This document shows, piece by piece, positions 43,884-52,836 of a stretch of DNA of 64,000 nt. Numbering within the stretch: the first letter of the stretch is position 1; every line of letters starts with the position of its first letter. The translations under genes were made by a program, and so were the position numbers. Origin of the DNA: Bin5 sp965204525 (GTDB lineage: Bacteria > Chloroflexota > Anaerolineae > Caldilineales > Caldilineaceae); contig OZ241994.1 in assembly GCA_965204525.1 (NCBI GenBank), positions 1,116,001 through 1,180,000 of the forward strand, in the 5' to 3' direction. Under the pieces are notes generated by a model. That model was not told the origin of the DNA. It was given only the letters and a program-made list of their open reading frames with translations, and did not search any database.

Positions 43884-45185
43884 CTAGCCCCGCTCCGCGG
43901 CCAGGGCGAACAGATGCTGCCGCCCCAACCAAAGCGCGAGGGCGCCCAGGGCCGCCGAGAAGAACACGCCGCTCACCGCTACAGCCACGACTCCGCTGAC
44001 CGAATAGATGCCGCCGGTCCCAAGACTGCCGCAGGCCGACGCGATAGCCACCATCGCTTCGTTGATGCCCTGCACGCGCCCCCTCTGCGGCGAGCCTTCC
44101 AGCGCAGCCGACAGCAGCGAGGAGCCTGCGATATAGCTGAAGTTCCACCCCAGACCGAGCAGAAAGAGTGAGACGAACAGAACCGGAAGCTCCGTCGAGA
44201 GCGGCATCATGATCGCCGCCAGCACTTGCACGAGCGCTCCGGCGAAGATCATCGGTACCCGGCCTACCCGCCCCGCCAGCCAGCCGCTGAGGCCTGAGAG
44301 ACCGAACATTCCCAGGGTGTGCGCCATCAGCACGTAGGAGATGGCGTCCGCCTTGTAGTCGGCCCGACTCATGTGCAGGGGCGTGACCACCATCAGCAGG
44401 GTCATGACCATTTGCCCGATCGCCATCGCCGCGATCGCCAGCTGCACGTCCGGCAACTTGAGCAGGTGCATGACCTGCCTCAGCCCCCTGGGAGCCTCCT
44501 CGCTTCCGACCTGGGTATCGAGCGAGTCGTCCTCTGAGCCCTCTGCTGCCTTTGCGGTGTTTTCTTCCCGGGCAACCAGCGCGGCCAGCTCTTTCGGGTC
44601 AGGCCGCAGCGCCGCCAGCAAGAGTATCAGTGCAAGAACCATCAGCGCCGCGCCAATCCAGAATGGTCCTACATGCTCGTGAAATCCCTGCTCTCTTGCC
44701 ACTGCTACTGCCGGTTCCACCAGAAGCGGGCCGCCAACGGCCCCCACCGTGCCAGCGAACACGATGAGCCCGATCACTTTGGCCTGTTGCGCCAGCGGAA
44801 AGATCTCGGCCGCGGCGTAGCGTGTCTGCTCCAGGGCGGCCCGGCCTACGCCCAGCAAGATGGCGCCCCCGAGAAAGAATATCAGTGATCCGGCGCTGAT
44901 TGCGGACGCCGAAACGAGCATTCCGAAGATAACAAAGGAGAGGCCCACGGCCAGCCCGATGCGCCGGCCCGCTTTGTCCAACAGCCAGCCGAGCGGATAG
45001 CCAGCGCCGGCCCGCCCAACCATAGAGAGGGCGTTGGGCAGACCGATCAACTGTACGCGGCCGCTAAGGGAGTAGGAGATGATCGGGGTCAGCACAAAAC
45101 CGGCGATCATGGCGGCACTGTTCAGGCTGCTGACGACGAAAAGCGTGATGATGAGCCGCCGCTGAACGCGGGACATCGGTATCAT
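43884..45185 (-). CDS. MFS transporter
   Basis: A 433-residue major facilitator with about twelve hydrophobic segments. The first begins just after the start (LIITLFVVSSLNSAAMIAGFVL); a long acidic cytoplasmic loop with an EDDSLDTQVGSEEAPRG stretch separates the two halves near residues 205-240. Typical loop motifs GRAGAGYPLGWLLDKAGRR (A-like motif after TM2) and GWLAGRVGRVP (after TM8) are present. The substrate cannot be told; the neighbouring sulfatases and oxidoreductases suggest a sugar or organic acid, by context only. ATG 45185 is used; ATG 45176 is also possible. It is convergent with the sulfatase gene. Confidence 0.85.
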   Translation of the reverse strand: MIPMSRVQRRLIITLFVVSSLNSAAMIAGFVLTPIISYSLSGRVQLIGLPNALSMVGRAGAGYPLGWLLDKAGRRIGLAVGLSFVIFGMLVSASAISAGSLIFFLGGAILLGVGRAALEQTRYAAAEIFPLAQQAKVIGLIVFAGTVGAVGGPLLVEPAVAVAREQGFHEHVGPFWIGAALMVLALILLLAALRPDPKELAALVAREENTAKAAEGSEDDSLDTQVGSEEAPRGLRQVMHLLKLPDVQLAIAAMAIGQMVMTLLMVVTPLHMSRADYKADAISYVLMAHTLGMFGLSGLSGWLAGRVGRVPMIFAGALVQVLAAIMMPLSTELPVLFVSLFLLGLGWNFSYIAGSSLLSAALEGSPQRGRVQGINEAMVAIASACGSLGTGGIYSVSGVVAVAVSGVFFSAALGALALWLGRQHLFALAAERG

Positions 45186-45569
45186 GGGGAACGAGTCCCT
45201 TCACAGGTCTGACCAACCGGGCTTTACGCAGACCGGGGGCAGAGAACCCTGTGCTTGGAATGGCGTACGCCACATTGTAAACAGTCATCAAGCAAAGAGC
45301 AATTGCGGACAGTTCTGACACTACCGGACAGGTGTCTTCCTCTGCGTCGCAGCGGAGACTTGCAAGGAGTATTGGGGCAGATTCTTGCGGCGAATTGGGG
45401 GTTGTGGTACGGTTCAACCGGTCTGAGCCGGGAACAGTTGTTTTCGACCGTCAGAGTTGAATCCTCCACCTCGATACAGAAGACTTTCTTGAGCCAGCTG
45501 CTGTACCGGTTTGGCTCCTGCGCTCCACTATTGTGACCCGTCAGCTCACCAACTGCGAAGGAAAGCACG
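45186..45569. other. Divergent intergenic region, MFS and sulfatase-like genes
   Basis: A 384-bp gap with no convincing gene (short frames in both directions lack ribosome-binding sites and family resemblance). A promoter-like element for the MFS gene is at 45274-45302. It should also hold the promoter of the plus-strand catabolic operon. Confidence 0.5.
45274..45302 (-). promoter_or_regulatory. Putative promoter for the MFS gene
   Basis: On the minus strand TTGCTC, a 17-bp spacer and TACAAT (plus-strand 45297-45302 and 45274-45279), giving a leader of about 80 bases before the MFS start. Confidence 0.35.
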
Positions 45570-46979
45570 ATGGCATCGAATGCAAAACCGAATATCGTCC
45601 TGTTCGGCATCGACTCGCTACATGCCGATCACATGAGTTGCTATGGATACGAACGGCTTACCAGCCCCTACCTGGACCGTTTCGCCGCCCAAGGCGTCCT
45701 CTTCGAGAACACTTTCAGCGCTCATATTCCCACAACCAGCGCCTACGCCTCCATGCTGACCGGCATGGACGTCTTCTCGACCCAGGTCGTGGCCCTCCGC
45801 CACCAGGGTCCGCTGCGCCCGGAGGTGAAGACGCTGGCCGAGATTTTGCGCGACGAGGGTTATCACACAATCTGCATCGGCTTCGACGGCAACCCCAGCA
45901 GTCGCGGCTTCGATGAGTATCTCAGCTACCGGGCCTGGGGTTCCTGGGAGGAAGGCCGCCTGCCAAAGGCCCAGCTGCTGAACGAACAGGCGATACCTGC
46001 CATCGATCGCATGGTGGCGGAAGACAAGCCGTTTTTCCTCTTTCTGCGCCACATGGACCCTCACGCGCCCTACCTGCCGCCTGAGCCGTACGAGCGCATG
46101 TTCTTTCACGGCGACGAGTGCGATCCGAGCAACAACTCGATGGAGCCTGTGCTCGCGTTCAAGCCCTTCCGCGACTTTCTCGCCTCCTGGCTGCCGCCGG
46201 GCATCACGGACAAGGACTATGTCATCGCCCAATATGACGGCTCAATCGCCTACATGGACGCTGCGATCCAGTCGATCTTCACCGCGCTGGAGGCGCACGG
46301 GATCTTCGACGAGACTATCGTGGCGATCAACGGCGACCACGGCGAGACACTCTACGATCACGAGTGCTGGTTCGATCACCACGGCATCTATGACAACGTC
46401 CTGCACGTGCCGCTGATGCTGCGCTACCCGCCCAAGCTGCCGGCCCACCGCCGCGTCTCCGGCTTCAACCAGCACAAGGACCTCGTGCCCACCCTGCTCG
46501 ACTTGGCCGGTATCGACGCCGGCATCGACTTCGACGGGCGCTCCCTGCTGCCGATGGTCGAGAGACAGGTCGCTTCTCACGAGAGCGAGATCTACATCAC
46601 CGAATGTACGTGGATGCGCAAGCACGGCTGGCGCACCCCCCAATGGAAACTGATGCTGGCGCTGGAGCCGGACTTCCATTTCAAGCCGCCGGTGGAACTC
46701 TACAACCTGGTCGAAGATCCGCTGGAGAACTGCAATCGTGCCGACGAGCTGCCCGGCGTCGTGGCGGCCCTGACTGCGCGGTTGGACGCCTGGGTGGCCA
46801 AACGCGAGGCGGAGACCGGGCTGCCGAACCCGATCCACCACCAGGGTGACTGGCACGGCCTAAAAGGGGTCGGCCCTTTCACCAGCTCGCAACAGGCCTA
46901 CGACTCGCTCTACATCGGCGATGCCAGCGCGGCCCGCCGTCTCCAGGCCAGGTCGCGCGAGGTCGAGGAAAAGGAATAG
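45570..46979 (+). CDS. Sulfatase-fold hydrolase with Thr in place of the catalytic Cys (copy 1)
   Basis: A 469-residue alkaline-phosphatase-superfamily protein: the first metal motif NIVLFGIDSLHADHMSCYG (D15), a second metal site INGDHGETLYDH, and a C-terminal subdomain rich in Trp. At the position of the CxPSR motif it reads HIPTTSAYASMLTG, so the nucleophile aligns with Thr55 and no Cys or Ser is available for formylglycine. It is therefore not a classical sulfatase; Thr nucleophiles are known in phosphodiesterases and phosphomutases of this superfamily. The substrate is unknown. It is followed 16 bp later by a close paralogue, and both belong to the catabolic operon running to 53877. Confidence 0.8.
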   Translation: MASNAKPNIVLFGIDSLHADHMSCYGYERLTSPYLDRFAAQGVLFENTFSAHIPTTSAYASMLTGMDVFSTQVVALRHQGPLRPEVKTLAEILRDEGYHTICIGFDGNPSSRGFDEYLSYRAWGSWEEGRLPKAQLLNEQAIPAIDRMVAEDKPFFLFLRHMDPHAPYLPPEPYERMFFHGDECDPSNNSMEPVLAFKPFRDFLASWLPPGITDKDYVIAQYDGSIAYMDAAIQSIFTALEAHGIFDETIVAINGDHGETLYDHECWFDHHGIYDNVLHVPLMLRYPPKLPAHRRVSGFNQHKDLVPTLLDLAGIDAGIDFDGRSLLPMVERQVASHESEIYITECTWMRKHGWRTPQWKLMLALEPDFHFKPPVELYNLVEDPLENCNRADELPGVVAALTARLDAWVAKREAETGLPNPIHHQGDWHGLKGVGPFTSSQQAYDSLYIGDASAARRLQARSREVEEKE

Positions 46980-46995
46980 GGGCAAAGAAGGCGCA

Positions 46996-48411
46996 ATGGC
47001 TTCGTCTGGAAAACCGAACATCGTCATACTCGGCATCGACTCCCTCCGGGCCGATCACCTCAGTTGCTATGGATACGACCGGCTGACCACGCCCCGTCTT
47101 GACCGCTTTGCCTCTCAAGGCGTGCTCTTCGAGAACACGTTCAGCCCCCATATCCCGACGACCAGCGCCTACGGGATGATGCTCACGGGTATGGACATCT
47201 TCACCTCGCAGTTGGTGGCGCATCGTCCCAAAGGCCCGCTGCGGCCGGAAGTGAAGACACTAGCCGAAATCTTGCGCGCGCAAGGCTATATCACAGTCTC
47301 GGTGGGCTTATCGAGCAGGGCCAGCGCCAGGGGCTTCGACGAGTATCTGAACTTCACGCAGATGGGAAGTTGGGCTGACGGCCGGGCGCCCAAGGCCCAG
47401 CGGTTGAATGAGCTGGCGCTGCCCGCACTCGACCGCCTTGTGGCTGCAGAAAAGCCGTTCTTTCTCTTCCTGCGCCACATGGACCCGCATTCGCCCTACC
47501 TGCCGCCGCGGCCTTTCGAGCGCATCTTCTATCACGGCGACGAGTGCGATCCCGACAACCGGTCGATGGATCCGGTCTTCGCGTTCGAGCCGTTCAAGCA
47601 TACGCTCATCGACATGTTGCCGCCAGGGATCAGCGACCGGAACTATGTGAATGCTCAGTATGACGGGGCCATCGCCTATATGGACGCGTGTATTCAGTCT
47701 ATCTTCACCGCGCTCGAGGCGCACGGCATCTTCGACGAGACTATCGTTTCTGTCAACGGCGACCACGGTGAGGAGCTCGACGAGCACGGATTCTGGTACG
47801 ATCACCACGGCCTTTACGACAATGTGCTCCATGTGCCGCTGATGCTGCGCTACCCGCCAAAGGTGCCATACGGCAGGCGGGTGACCGGCTATAATCAGCA
47901 CAAGGACCTGGTCCCAACGATACTCGATCTCGCCGAGATCAACGCCGGCATAGACTTCGACGGTCGCTCCCTGCTGCCGATGATCGAGGGCAAGGTGGCG
48001 TCGCACGAGAGCGAAATCTATATCACCGAGTGCGCGTGGATGCGGAAACACGGATGGCGGACGCCGCAGTGGAAGCTGATCCGCGCGCTCGAGCCGGATT
48101 TCCATTTCATGCCGCCGGTCGAACTCTATAACCTGGTCGAGGACCCGGAGGAGAGCTGCAACCTGGCCGAAGAACTGCCCGAAGTTGTGTCAGCCCTCAC
48201 GGCGCGGCTGGAGTCATGGGTGAGCAGGCGGGAGGCCGAGTCCGGGCTGCCCAATCCTATCCATCACCAACCCGGCTGGCACGATATCGAGGGCATCGAT
48301 TATTTCACCAGTTCGCAGCAGGCGTACGACAATCTGCGCATCGGGCGCCCCAGTCAGGAGGCGCTGCAGCAAGAGCGGGCGCAGATGGGCGCGAAATCAA
48401 GCAAGTCATAA
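46996..48411 (+). CDS. Sulfatase-fold hydrolase with Thr in place of the catalytic Cys (copy 2)
   Basis: A 471-residue paralogue of the preceding gene; the two align along their whole length without gaps over the first 65 residues (NIVILGIDSLRADHLSCYGY versus NIVLFGIDSLHADHMSCYGY). The motif again reads HIPTTSAYGMMLTG with Thr55. The frame is open to 46921, which lies in the first gene; the ATG at 46996 follows AAAGAAGG. Tandem duplication with kept active sites suggests two related substrates or a dosage role. Metal ligands in VNGDHGEELDEHGFW are intact. Confidence 0.8.
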   Translation: MASSGKPNIVILGIDSLRADHLSCYGYDRLTTPRLDRFASQGVLFENTFSPHIPTTSAYGMMLTGMDIFTSQLVAHRPKGPLRPEVKTLAEILRAQGYITVSVGLSSRASARGFDEYLNFTQMGSWADGRAPKAQRLNELALPALDRLVAAEKPFFLFLRHMDPHSPYLPPRPFERIFYHGDECDPDNRSMDPVFAFEPFKHTLIDMLPPGISDRNYVNAQYDGAIAYMDACIQSIFTALEAHGIFDETIVSVNGDHGEELDEHGFWYDHHGLYDNVLHVPLMLRYPPKVPYGRRVTGYNQHKDLVPTILDLAEINAGIDFDGRSLLPMIEGKVASHESEIYITECAWMRKHGWRTPQWKLIRALEPDFHFMPPVELYNLVEDPEESCNLAEELPEVVSALTARLESWVSRREAESGLPNPIHHQPGWHDIEGIDYFTSSQQAYDNLRIGRPSQEALQQERAQMGAKSSKS

Positions 48412-48488
48412 ACCCAGGCGATTCGGGATCGAAGCGGCTGCTTTTGAACCCGCCGGCCCGCAAGGTCGCCTCACACGGAGCAACCCTC

Positions 48489-49286
48489 ATGAAACTTGGC
48501 GCAAATTCAGTCTTATTCGGCGGCTATGACATGGAGACCGCCTTCCGCTGTATCGCCATGGCCGGCTATGACGGTATCGAGATGGCCGCAATCGACAGCA
48601 TGGCCGAGCATCTCGTATTGGACCGCTGGCAGGAGCTGGCGCCGGAGATCAGGCGGCTTGCCCAGACCTATGAGCTGGAGCTGCTGGCCATGGAACAGCC
48701 CAGTCGCGACCGGGACCTGATGGAGAAGGCGATGCAGGCGGCCGTGGAGTGCGGCATTCCCATCGTCAATTGCGGGCCGGGCGGTGAAAGCGGCAACGAG
48801 GAAAGCCTCTTGCAGACCATCGACGAGCTGGGCGAGCTCGCGCAGATGGCGGAGAAATACGGAGTTACCCTGTGCGTGAAGGCGCACGTCGGCGCCAGCA
48901 TATTCGACACGCCAACGACGCTGCGTGCGATGCTGGCGATCAGCTCACCCAACTTCGGCATCGACATGGACCCGTCGCACATTCACCGCGCTGACGAGAA
49001 TCCGGTCGATGCGATCGCCGCCGTCATTAGCCGCGTCAAGCACGTCCACATTCGCGATTGCAAGGGCCGCCAGCAGGGCCCGGGGAAGCCTGAGCTGCAG
49101 GCGAACGGCCGCGGCGACATCGATCTGGTAGGCTATGTTCGTGTCCTGCACGATAACGGCTACGACGGCCCGCTGAACCTTGAGGTGATCGGTGCGAAGG
49201 AGTACAGTCTTGAGCAGTGCTGCATTATCGCCGCCGAGAGCCGGGGCCACATGCAGGCCTGCCTGCAGGCTTGCGGCGCCCGCTGA
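48489..49286 (+). CDS. Sugar-phosphate isomerase/epimerase family protein
   Basis: A 265-residue TIM barrel. The frame is open to 48216 but the ATG at 48489 begins the conserved MKLGANSVLFGGYDMETAFR. Likely metal-site residues are D161 (GIDMDPSH), H187 (VHIRDCKG) and E232 (NLEVIGA). At the position of the first Glu ligand of related enzymes it has K131 (CVKAHVG), a variant I recall in a subfamily with GASIFDTPTTLRAM next to it. It probably converts a sugar or cyclitol made available by the neighbouring hydrolases and oxidised by the Gfo/Idh proteins. Confidence 0.75.
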   Translation: MKLGANSVLFGGYDMETAFRCIAMAGYDGIEMAAIDSMAEHLVLDRWQELAPEIRRLAQTYELELLAMEQPSRDRDLMEKAMQAAVECGIPIVNCGPGGESGNEESLLQTIDELGELAQMAEKYGVTLCVKAHVGASIFDTPTTLRAMLAISSPNFGIDMDPSHIHRADENPVDAIAAVISRVKHVHIRDCKGRQQGPGKPELQANGRGDIDLVGYVRVLHDNGYDGPLNLEVIGAKEYSLEQCCIIAAESRGHMQACLQACGAR

Positions 49287-49371
49287 GTTGACCTGATAAG
49301 CTGTCTAACCGTCCATTGAATGGGATAGTCATTCACAACTCAAACTCACACGTTTCAATGAGGAGTAGCAT

Positions 49372-50160
49372 ATGCTCACCGCAGCACAGATTGAGCAGTT
49401 TCAAGCCGACGGTTTTCTGAATGGCGGGCAGGTGCTCAGCAACGATGAAGTGGAGACGCTGCGCGCTGAAGTGATGCGCGTCATCGACGAGCGGGAGCGC
49501 GACGACATTCCCCAACCTGTTCATGTGCGGAATATGAGCCGGGACGAAGGTAGAGCAGTCTGGCAGATCGTCAATATCTGGGAGGCGAGCGGACCTTTCC
49601 GGGAACTGATCAGCAGAAAAGAGATCACGACCGGCATTGCCCAGCTGACAGGCGCCAGCGAACTGCGCATCTGGCACGATCAGATTCAATACAAACCGCC
49701 GCAGACGGGCGGCACGACGCACTGGCATCAGGACGCGCCGCTATGGCCGATCATCAGGCCGATGACCGAGGTTACGGCCTGGGTTGCGCTGGATGACGCC
49801 GACGAAACAAACGGTTGCATGTCGATGGTGCGGGGATCGCACAAATGGGGCAACAAGATCGAATATCTGAAACAACTGGAAGATATTCAGGAGATGCCAA
49901 CCGAGTACGAGGGGCGGCCACTGCGAGTTGCGAGCTGCCCGGTGAAGAAAGGCGAAGTGCACTTTCACCACGCGCTCACCTGGCACGGCTCTCACGACAA
50001 CGATAGCGACCGTCCCCGCCGGGCAATTGCGCTGCACTACATGACGAACGAGACCTTCTACGTCGCCAGCGGCGAGCATGTGATGAAGGCGTTTGTCGAA
50101 GTTAAAGACGGCGAGCAGCTGCGCGGCAAGCACTTTCCGCAGGTATATCCGAGCGGTTAG
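49372..50160 (+). CDS. Phytanoyl-CoA dioxygenase (PhyH) family protein
   Basis: A 262-residue Fe(II)/2-oxoglutarate oxygenase. Ligands are H119 and D121 in THWHQDAPLW and H205 in LTWHGSHDN; R216 or R217 (RPRRAIALHYM) fits 2-oxoglutarate. AATGAGGAG lies upstream of the ATG. It differs from the copy at 38926 in motif detail, so the two are unlikely to share a substrate. Its place in an operon with isomerase and oxidoreductases suggests oxidative removal of a side group from a small polyhydroxy compound. Confidence 0.85.
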   Translation: MLTAAQIEQFQADGFLNGGQVLSNDEVETLRAEVMRVIDERERDDIPQPVHVRNMSRDEGRAVWQIVNIWEASGPFRELISRKEITTGIAQLTGASELRIWHDQIQYKPPQTGGTTHWHQDAPLWPIIRPMTEVTAWVALDDADETNGCMSMVRGSHKWGNKIEYLKQLEDIQEMPTEYEGRPLRVASCPVKKGEVHFHHALTWHGSHDNDSDRPRRAIALHYMTNETFYVASGEHVMKAFVEVKDGEQLRGKHFPQVYPSG

Positions 50161-50271
50161 CCCACTTGCGAAACCGAAATTGGGCGTAGAGGGTTACGCG
50201 CCGGCGGACAAGGGAAGTATCGGCGGAGGTCCGATGCCCAGGGCGCCCAGATTTGAGCGGAGAATCCCCAC

Positions 50272-51537
50272 ATGATTCGAATTGGCATTGTCGGCTGCGG
50301 CCGCATCCTAAACGCCCATCTCCACGGCTACCGGCTTCTGCGGGAGGCGGGCATTGACGACTTTCGCATCACGGCGCTCTGTGCCCGTAAAGAGGACGAT
50401 GCGCTCATGTTCCGCAAGCGCGGTGAAGGGCCGCCGCCGCGGGCGGCGGTGCTGGCGCCGGAAACGGGTGATCCTCTGGCGGCGCCCCACATCTACCTGG
50501 ATGAGTTCCAGCCGGACACTGAAGTCGACGTCTTCACCGACTACCGGGAGATGATAGCGGCGGGCGTGGTCGATGCGGTCAACGACTTTACGACACTGTC
50601 GATGCATCACCAGATCGCCGCGGCTGCTTTTGACGCGGGCTTGCATCTGCTCGTCCAGAAACCGCTGGCAATCTCGGTTGCCGCGGCCCGACTGATGGTC
50701 GACGGGGCCAGGGCGCACGGACTGACGTTCGGCCTGTTTGAAAACGTGCGCCAGTCAGCAGGCACGCGTGCGGCCGCCTGGGCGATCCGGCAGGGCCTGA
50801 TAGGCGACCTGCAGCTTGCCCTGTTTGGCGGTATCGGCGGCCTCTGGTCTCCGGACAAAATCGTCGCTGAAACGCCATGGCGCCATCGCAAGCTCGAAGG
50901 GGGAGGCGGCGGCGCCATCGATATCGGGGTGCATGTTATGCACATGGTCCGCTACGTCTGCGGCGAAGTCGCGGCGGTCAGTGGCACGGTCCGCACTTTC
51001 GAGCCGCTGCGCTACCTGCACGGCGACCCGGCGGCCGGCCCTGGCGTGGAAGCCAACGTGGACGACACCTACCTCGCGACCGTCACTTGCGAGGGCGGTG
51101 CGCTGGCGCAGCTGATGTGGTCCTGGGGCGGCCACGGCGAAGAGACTCCGATCCCCGGGGCGCCGGTCTACTACGGCAGCAGAGGCTGCATCAAGGGCGG
51201 TGAGATTATCCCTGACACTGGCAGCCGCCGCAGTCTGCAGGAGACCTTCTGGGCCGAAGCTGAACCTTCTCTGCTGGACGTCCAGTTCCCTCTTGTTGGA
51301 CCTGGCAAGACGCGCCTGACCGACCCCTTCGCAATCCAACAGTACGACTGGCTGCAGGCAATAGGCAGCGGCGGCCAGCCGGAGACGGACGGGGAAGAGG
51401 GCCTGCGGGATTTGGCCGCCGCGCTCGGCATGATCGAGTCCTCGCTGCTGGGGCGCACGGTTACGATGGCCGAGCTTCTTTCGGGGGAAGTCTCAGGCTA
51501 CCAAAAGGAGATCGATGAGCACTTCGGCCTCGACTAG
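50272..51537 (+). CDS. Gfo/Idh/MocA family oxidoreductase (421 aa)
   Basis: NAD(P)-dependent sugar or cyclitol dehydrogenase fold. The N-terminal Rossmann motif is IGIVGCGRILNAH; the conserved E-K-P becomes Q-K-P (VQKPLAIS), with the nucleotide-site Lys kept; the catalytic region is GGAIDIGVHVMHMVRYVCG with D and H in the usual places. The protein is longer than its two paralogues, mostly from insertions around residues 35-75. It starts 111 bp after the PhyH gene in the same orientation. Confidence 0.85.
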   Translation: MIRIGIVGCGRILNAHLHGYRLLREAGIDDFRITALCARKEDDALMFRKRGEGPPPRAAVLAPETGDPLAAPHIYLDEFQPDTEVDVFTDYREMIAAGVVDAVNDFTTLSMHHQIAAAAFDAGLHLLVQKPLAISVAAARLMVDGARAHGLTFGLFENVRQSAGTRAAAWAIRQGLIGDLQLALFGGIGGLWSPDKIVAETPWRHRKLEGGGGGAIDIGVHVMHMVRYVCGEVAAVSGTVRTFEPLRYLHGDPAAGPGVEANVDDTYLATVTCEGGALAQLMWSWGGHGEETPIPGAPVYYGSRGCIKGGEIIPDTGSRRSLQETFWAEAEPSLLDVQFPLVGPGKTRLTDPFAIQQYDWLQAIGSGGQPETDGEEGLRDLAAALGMIESSLLGRTVTMAELLSGEVSGYQKEIDEHFGLD

Positions 51538-51740
51538 ATGGTGAGAACCAGCGCCCTCTACGTCAAAATCGTGGAATGGTCAGAAGAAGACAGCTGCCTA
51601 CTCCGACTGCGGGCAAGGACTATGCAAACAAAATGCTTGAGATTGCCTGAAAGTGCGGGGCTGCACTGTTCAGCGGCCCCAAAATGGTTTGACTGAGAAA
51701 CGAGCGCAATGTCCAGGATAGCGAAAAAAGGGAGTTCCTA

Positions 51741-52754
51741 ATGAAGCGTGTCGGGATCGTCGGGGCTGGTGGGATTTCCAGAACGCACGCAGACCGGTGG
51801 AGCAGGATGCCGGGTATTGAACTGGCCGGTTTCTACGACATCGTTGAGGACGCGGCCCGGGGGGCTGTTCAGCGATCCGGAGGCAAAGTGTTCAGCAGTT
51901 TGAACGAGCTGTTCGATGCCGTTGACTACGTTGACGTATGCACTCCTGGCACCGCCCACGTCGGGCCGGTGGTGGCGGCGCTGGAGGCCGGACTGCCGAC
52001 AGTTTGCGAAAAACCGCTTGCCAACTCCGTCGCCGACTGCGAGCAGATCGTGGACGCCGCGGAGCGCACTGGTACACCTCTGTTTGTGGCGATGGTCGTC
52101 CGGTTCTTCCCGCAGTTCGCAAAGGCCAAGCAGGTGTTGGACAGCGGCGCGATCGGCGCGCCGGGCGTGATTCGCACCGTCCGCAGCGGCAGCTACCCCG
52201 ATGCCGGCTCTGGTTGGCGAAAGGGTCTGGCTATAACCAGCTACTACGCCGACTTTACACAGAGCGGCGGTGTGCTACTGGACCTTTGCATTCACGACAT
52301 CGACTATCAGCGCTGGTGCTTTGGCGAGATTGAGCGCGTCTTTGCGCGTGGAATGATGTTTGCGGGCAAGGAGCCGAAGGACCACGCGCTGCTGACAGTG
52401 CGCTTTGCCAGTGGCGCGGTCGGCCATATTGAAGGCAGCTGGTCCTATCCCCGCGGCCGCTTCTCCACCCGCATCGAAATCGCCGGGACGAGAGGCATCA
52501 TCGAATGGGATTCGCGGGTGCGGCAGCCCGTGGAAGTTGCCATTGCCCAGGAAGACGGGAGCCTGGCGTCGTCCAGCAGTTCGCCCACCGCTCCCCAGCA
52601 CGATCCCTACTATGCGGAGCTTGCGCACTTTGTCAGTTGCGCCGAGGCAGAAGAGCCCTTCCTGGTGACACCTTACGACGGGCTGATGGCCGTGAAAATC
52701 TCACGCGCCGCCATAGAGAGCTTGGAGACGGGGAAGGCGGTCACCATCAGTTGA
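51741..52754 (+). CDS. Gfo/Idh/MocA family oxidoreductase (337 aa)
   Basis: VGIVGAGGISRTHADRW begins the nucleotide fold; CEKPLANS holds the conserved E-K-P; GVLLDLCIHDIDYQRWCFG holds the catalytic Asp and His. Normal length for the family. A 203-bp gap separates it from the preceding paralogue, so it may have its own promoter. Possible substrates are inositols, sugar acids or amino sugars. Confidence 0.88.
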   Translation: MKRVGIVGAGGISRTHADRWSRMPGIELAGFYDIVEDAARGAVQRSGGKVFSSLNELFDAVDYVDVCTPGTAHVGPVVAALEAGLPTVCEKPLANSVADCEQIVDAAERTGTPLFVAMVVRFFPQFAKAKQVLDSGAIGAPGVIRTVRSGSYPDAGSGWRKGLAITSYYADFTQSGGVLLDLCIHDIDYQRWCFGEIERVFARGMMFAGKEPKDHALLTVRFASGAVGHIEGSWSYPRGRFSTRIEIAGTRGIIEWDSRVRQPVEVAIAQEDGSLASSSSSPTAPQHDPYYAELAHFVSCAEAEEPFLVTPYDGLMAVKISRAAIESLETGKAVTIS

Positions 52755-52836
52755 GGCGGCGAGATACGAAGTTTCCTTTTGCTGACTGGTACAGGTTGCG
52801 CGGAAGAGTCAAGTTCCCGGTCGCAACAGAAACGAA

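Noticed and set aside
45224..45610. Short frames in both directions in the MFS-hydrolase gap
   Set aside because: No ribosome-binding site, no family resemblance; treated as intergenic.
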